A stretch of 7,002 nt of DNA, taken from positions 1 through 7,002 of the forward strand of contig CANFIV010000078.1 of the NCBI GenBank assembly GCA_947446935.1. The letters run 5' to 3'. The notes beneath the pieces were generated by a model that saw only the letters and a program-made list of their open reading frames with translations, made no database searches and was not told the origin of the DNA. Below are positions 5,759-7,002 of this stretch, piece after piece. The DNA is from Sphingomonadaceae bacterium (GTDB lineage Bacteria; Pseudomonadota; Alphaproteobacteria; Sphingomonadales; Sphingomonadaceae). Position 1 is the first letter of the stretch. Every line of letters starts with the position of its first letter. The position numbers were made by a program, and so were the translations under genes.

Positions 5759-7002
5759 CTAGCGCAGCACTGGCGGATGCCGCGGACGGTCCCACACCGC
5801 CGTCAGCAGAGCCGGCCCCTTGCGTTTGTCGGCCGGTTTCCATGGTGCGCCACTATCCATGTGATATTCGTGGCACATTGCGCAGCCTGATGCGACAGGT
5901 TCCTTGACCTTGGACGTTGCGAGCTTCGCACCGCCTTCGCCCACATGGCACGAACGGCAGCCACCGGGGCCCTCGATTCCGGGTACGAGCACGGCATCGG
6001 CATCGTTCGAAGTGGCGGCCTTTACATGGCACGTCGCGCAATCGGACTTGCGGTGGTCTTTGTGATCGAACCAGCCCTTGTTATAGTAGCGCCCGTTCTG
6101 CGCAACTTTCTGCACGGTGAAGCCCGCAGTTGCGGCACCGCCGTCTCGGCTCACATTGTGGCAGTCATAACACATGCCGCCTTTGCTGAAGACCGCAACA
6201 ACGGCCTGATCGGCCTGCATCGGATAGAAATGCACGGCGCGTGCATAGTCTGCAGCGGTCGCTTGCTGCGCGGCACCGCCCGGAATGCGGCGTGCGAGGC
6301 CTGAAAGGCTGTCCGGACGCGGAGGCATCCCACCCCGGAACGCGGCACGCAGATCGGCGACGACCTGCTCGGGCTGGCCGTGGCGCAGCGTGCGGAAAGT
6401 GCCGCCTATTTCGTCAAAGGTCAGCGCGTGGCAGCTCTGGCACGCCTTCTCCATCTCGACTGGTTTGAACCGCGCACCGCCCGCCTCGGTCTGGTGGCAA
6501 TCCTGGCAACCGAGCGCATCGCCCGAGGCGTATTGTCCCGGGCGGCGGCGCACCATCTGCGCGACGCCGTTTGTCTTCGAAAGATGCTGCGCGTGGGTGA
6601 ACTTGAGGCCGGTGTTCTCGCGCAGCCCGTTGCTCCACACTGCGCGCTGGAACAGCGGCTTACCGTCTCCCGCGATCCCGGCGACCAGCATGGGCCGGAA
6701 CTGGGGGTGGGCCGTCCCGAAATCGGCGGCATCGGCGATCTTCGTGTCGGACAAGCGCGATTTCAACCCATCATGGCAATCGGTGCAGAATTGCTGCCGA
6801 GTGGCGGGCATAGCACCCGCGCCCTCGTGCTCGGTGTGACAATCGACACACCTGCCGGCGGGTTTGTTGAAAGCTGTAGCGACCGCGCGCTGGAATCCGG
6901 CGAACCCGGTGGGCTCCCCACGCGCCTTGAGCAGCCGCGCGCCATCGGCGATATGCTGGTGCGCATCCTTCTGGTGGCAGGTCATGCAGGCATTGTCGCG
7001 CA
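5759..7002 (-). CDS. Multiheme c-type cytochrome (cytochrome c3/c7-like), N-terminus outside the window
   Basis: This is a probable electron-transfer protein with nine visible CxxCH heme sites. Numbered from the Met at 6985, they begin at Cys residues 0, 46, 67, 160, 182, 272, 316, 343 and 368. The Met at 6985 cannot be the start: the frame continues upstream as R-D-N-A-C, so this Met is the second residue of the heme motif CMTCH (6974-6988), and the gene runs off the right edge. Candidate distal heme ligands include the paired His in FTHAQH (129-134) and FDHKDH (306-311), the F-x-H-x-x-H pattern ahead of CxxCH that is typical of c3/c7 cytochromes, and His53 and His375 in CxxCHxxH. Heme attachment implies export and Ccm-type maturation, so a signal peptide or membrane anchor is expected in the missing part. 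No transmembrane segment is visible in the 413 in-window residues. The redox partner is unknown; the phosphodiesterase follows after 19 bases. Confidence 0.92.
   Translation of the reverse strand, partial: RDNACMTCHQKDAHQHIADGARLLKARGEPTGFAGFQRAVATAFNKPAGRCVDCHTEHEGAGAMPATRQQFCTDCHDGLKSRLSDTKIADAADFGTAHPQFRPMLVAGIAGDGKPLFQRAVWSNGLRENTGLKFTHAQHLSKTNGVAQMVRRRPGQYASGDALGCQDCHQTEAGGARFKPVEMEKACQSCHALTFDEIGGTFRTLRHGQPEQVVADLRAAFRGGMPPRPDSLSGLARRIPGGAAQQATAADYARAVHFYPMQADQAVVAVFSKGGMCYDCHNVSRDGGAATAGFTVQKVAQNGRYYNKGWFDHKDHRKSDCATCHVKAATSNDADAVLVPGIEGPGGCRSCHVGEGGAKLATSKVKEPVASGCAMCHEYHMDSGAPWKPADKRKGPALLTAVWDRPRHPPVLR

Noticed and set aside
5065..5907. A 280-codon plus-strand frame opposite the phosphodiesterase and the cytochrome end
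   Set aside because: It mirrors the two minus-strand genes, whose metal-site and heme motifs are clear; no ribosome binding site or domain supports it.

Overview
The window is GC-rich (roughly two-thirds G+C by eye), about 98% coding, and carries five protein genes in two convergent blocks. The lptB-rpoN order, the codon use and the type of periplasmic DUF3857/TPR protein all suggest an alphaproteobacterium. Sphingomonadales (Sphingomonas, Novosphingobium or Erythrobacter relatives) is my best guess, from general resemblance only. I see no tRNA, rRNA, CRISPR, insertion sequence or phage gene, and no gene-free stretch longer than 62 bases.

Plus-strand block (1-4883): the 3' part of lptB, the ATPase of the lipopolysaccharide export machine, enters from the left edge. 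After 62 bases comes a complete rpoN (sigma-54). Its stop codon overlaps by 4 bases (GTGA) the start of a 940-residue exported protein made of a signal peptide, a DUF3857 region, a transglutaminase-like domain with an intact Cys-His-Asp triad, and about seven TPR-like repeats. lptB-rpoN is a classic conserved pair. In many proteobacteria hpf and ptsN come next, and here the DUF3857/TPR gene occupies that place.

Minus-strand block (4891-7002): transcription enters from the right edge through a multiheme c-type cytochrome with nine CxxCH sites visible. Its true start lies outside the window, because its first in-window Met sits inside a heme motif. After 19 bases follows a 282-residue calcineurin-type phosphodiesterase of the CpdA/GpdQ type with a good ribosome binding site. 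The two blocks meet tail to tail with only 7 bases between stop codons.

The left block links envelope lipid export, alternative-sigma transcription and an exported protein of unknown role. The right block pairs a probably periplasmic electron-transfer protein with a probably cytoplasmic phosphoesterase. The least explained items are the gene overlapping rpoN and the multiheme cytochrome with its phosphodiesterase partner. I did not find convincing evidence of a wholly new system.
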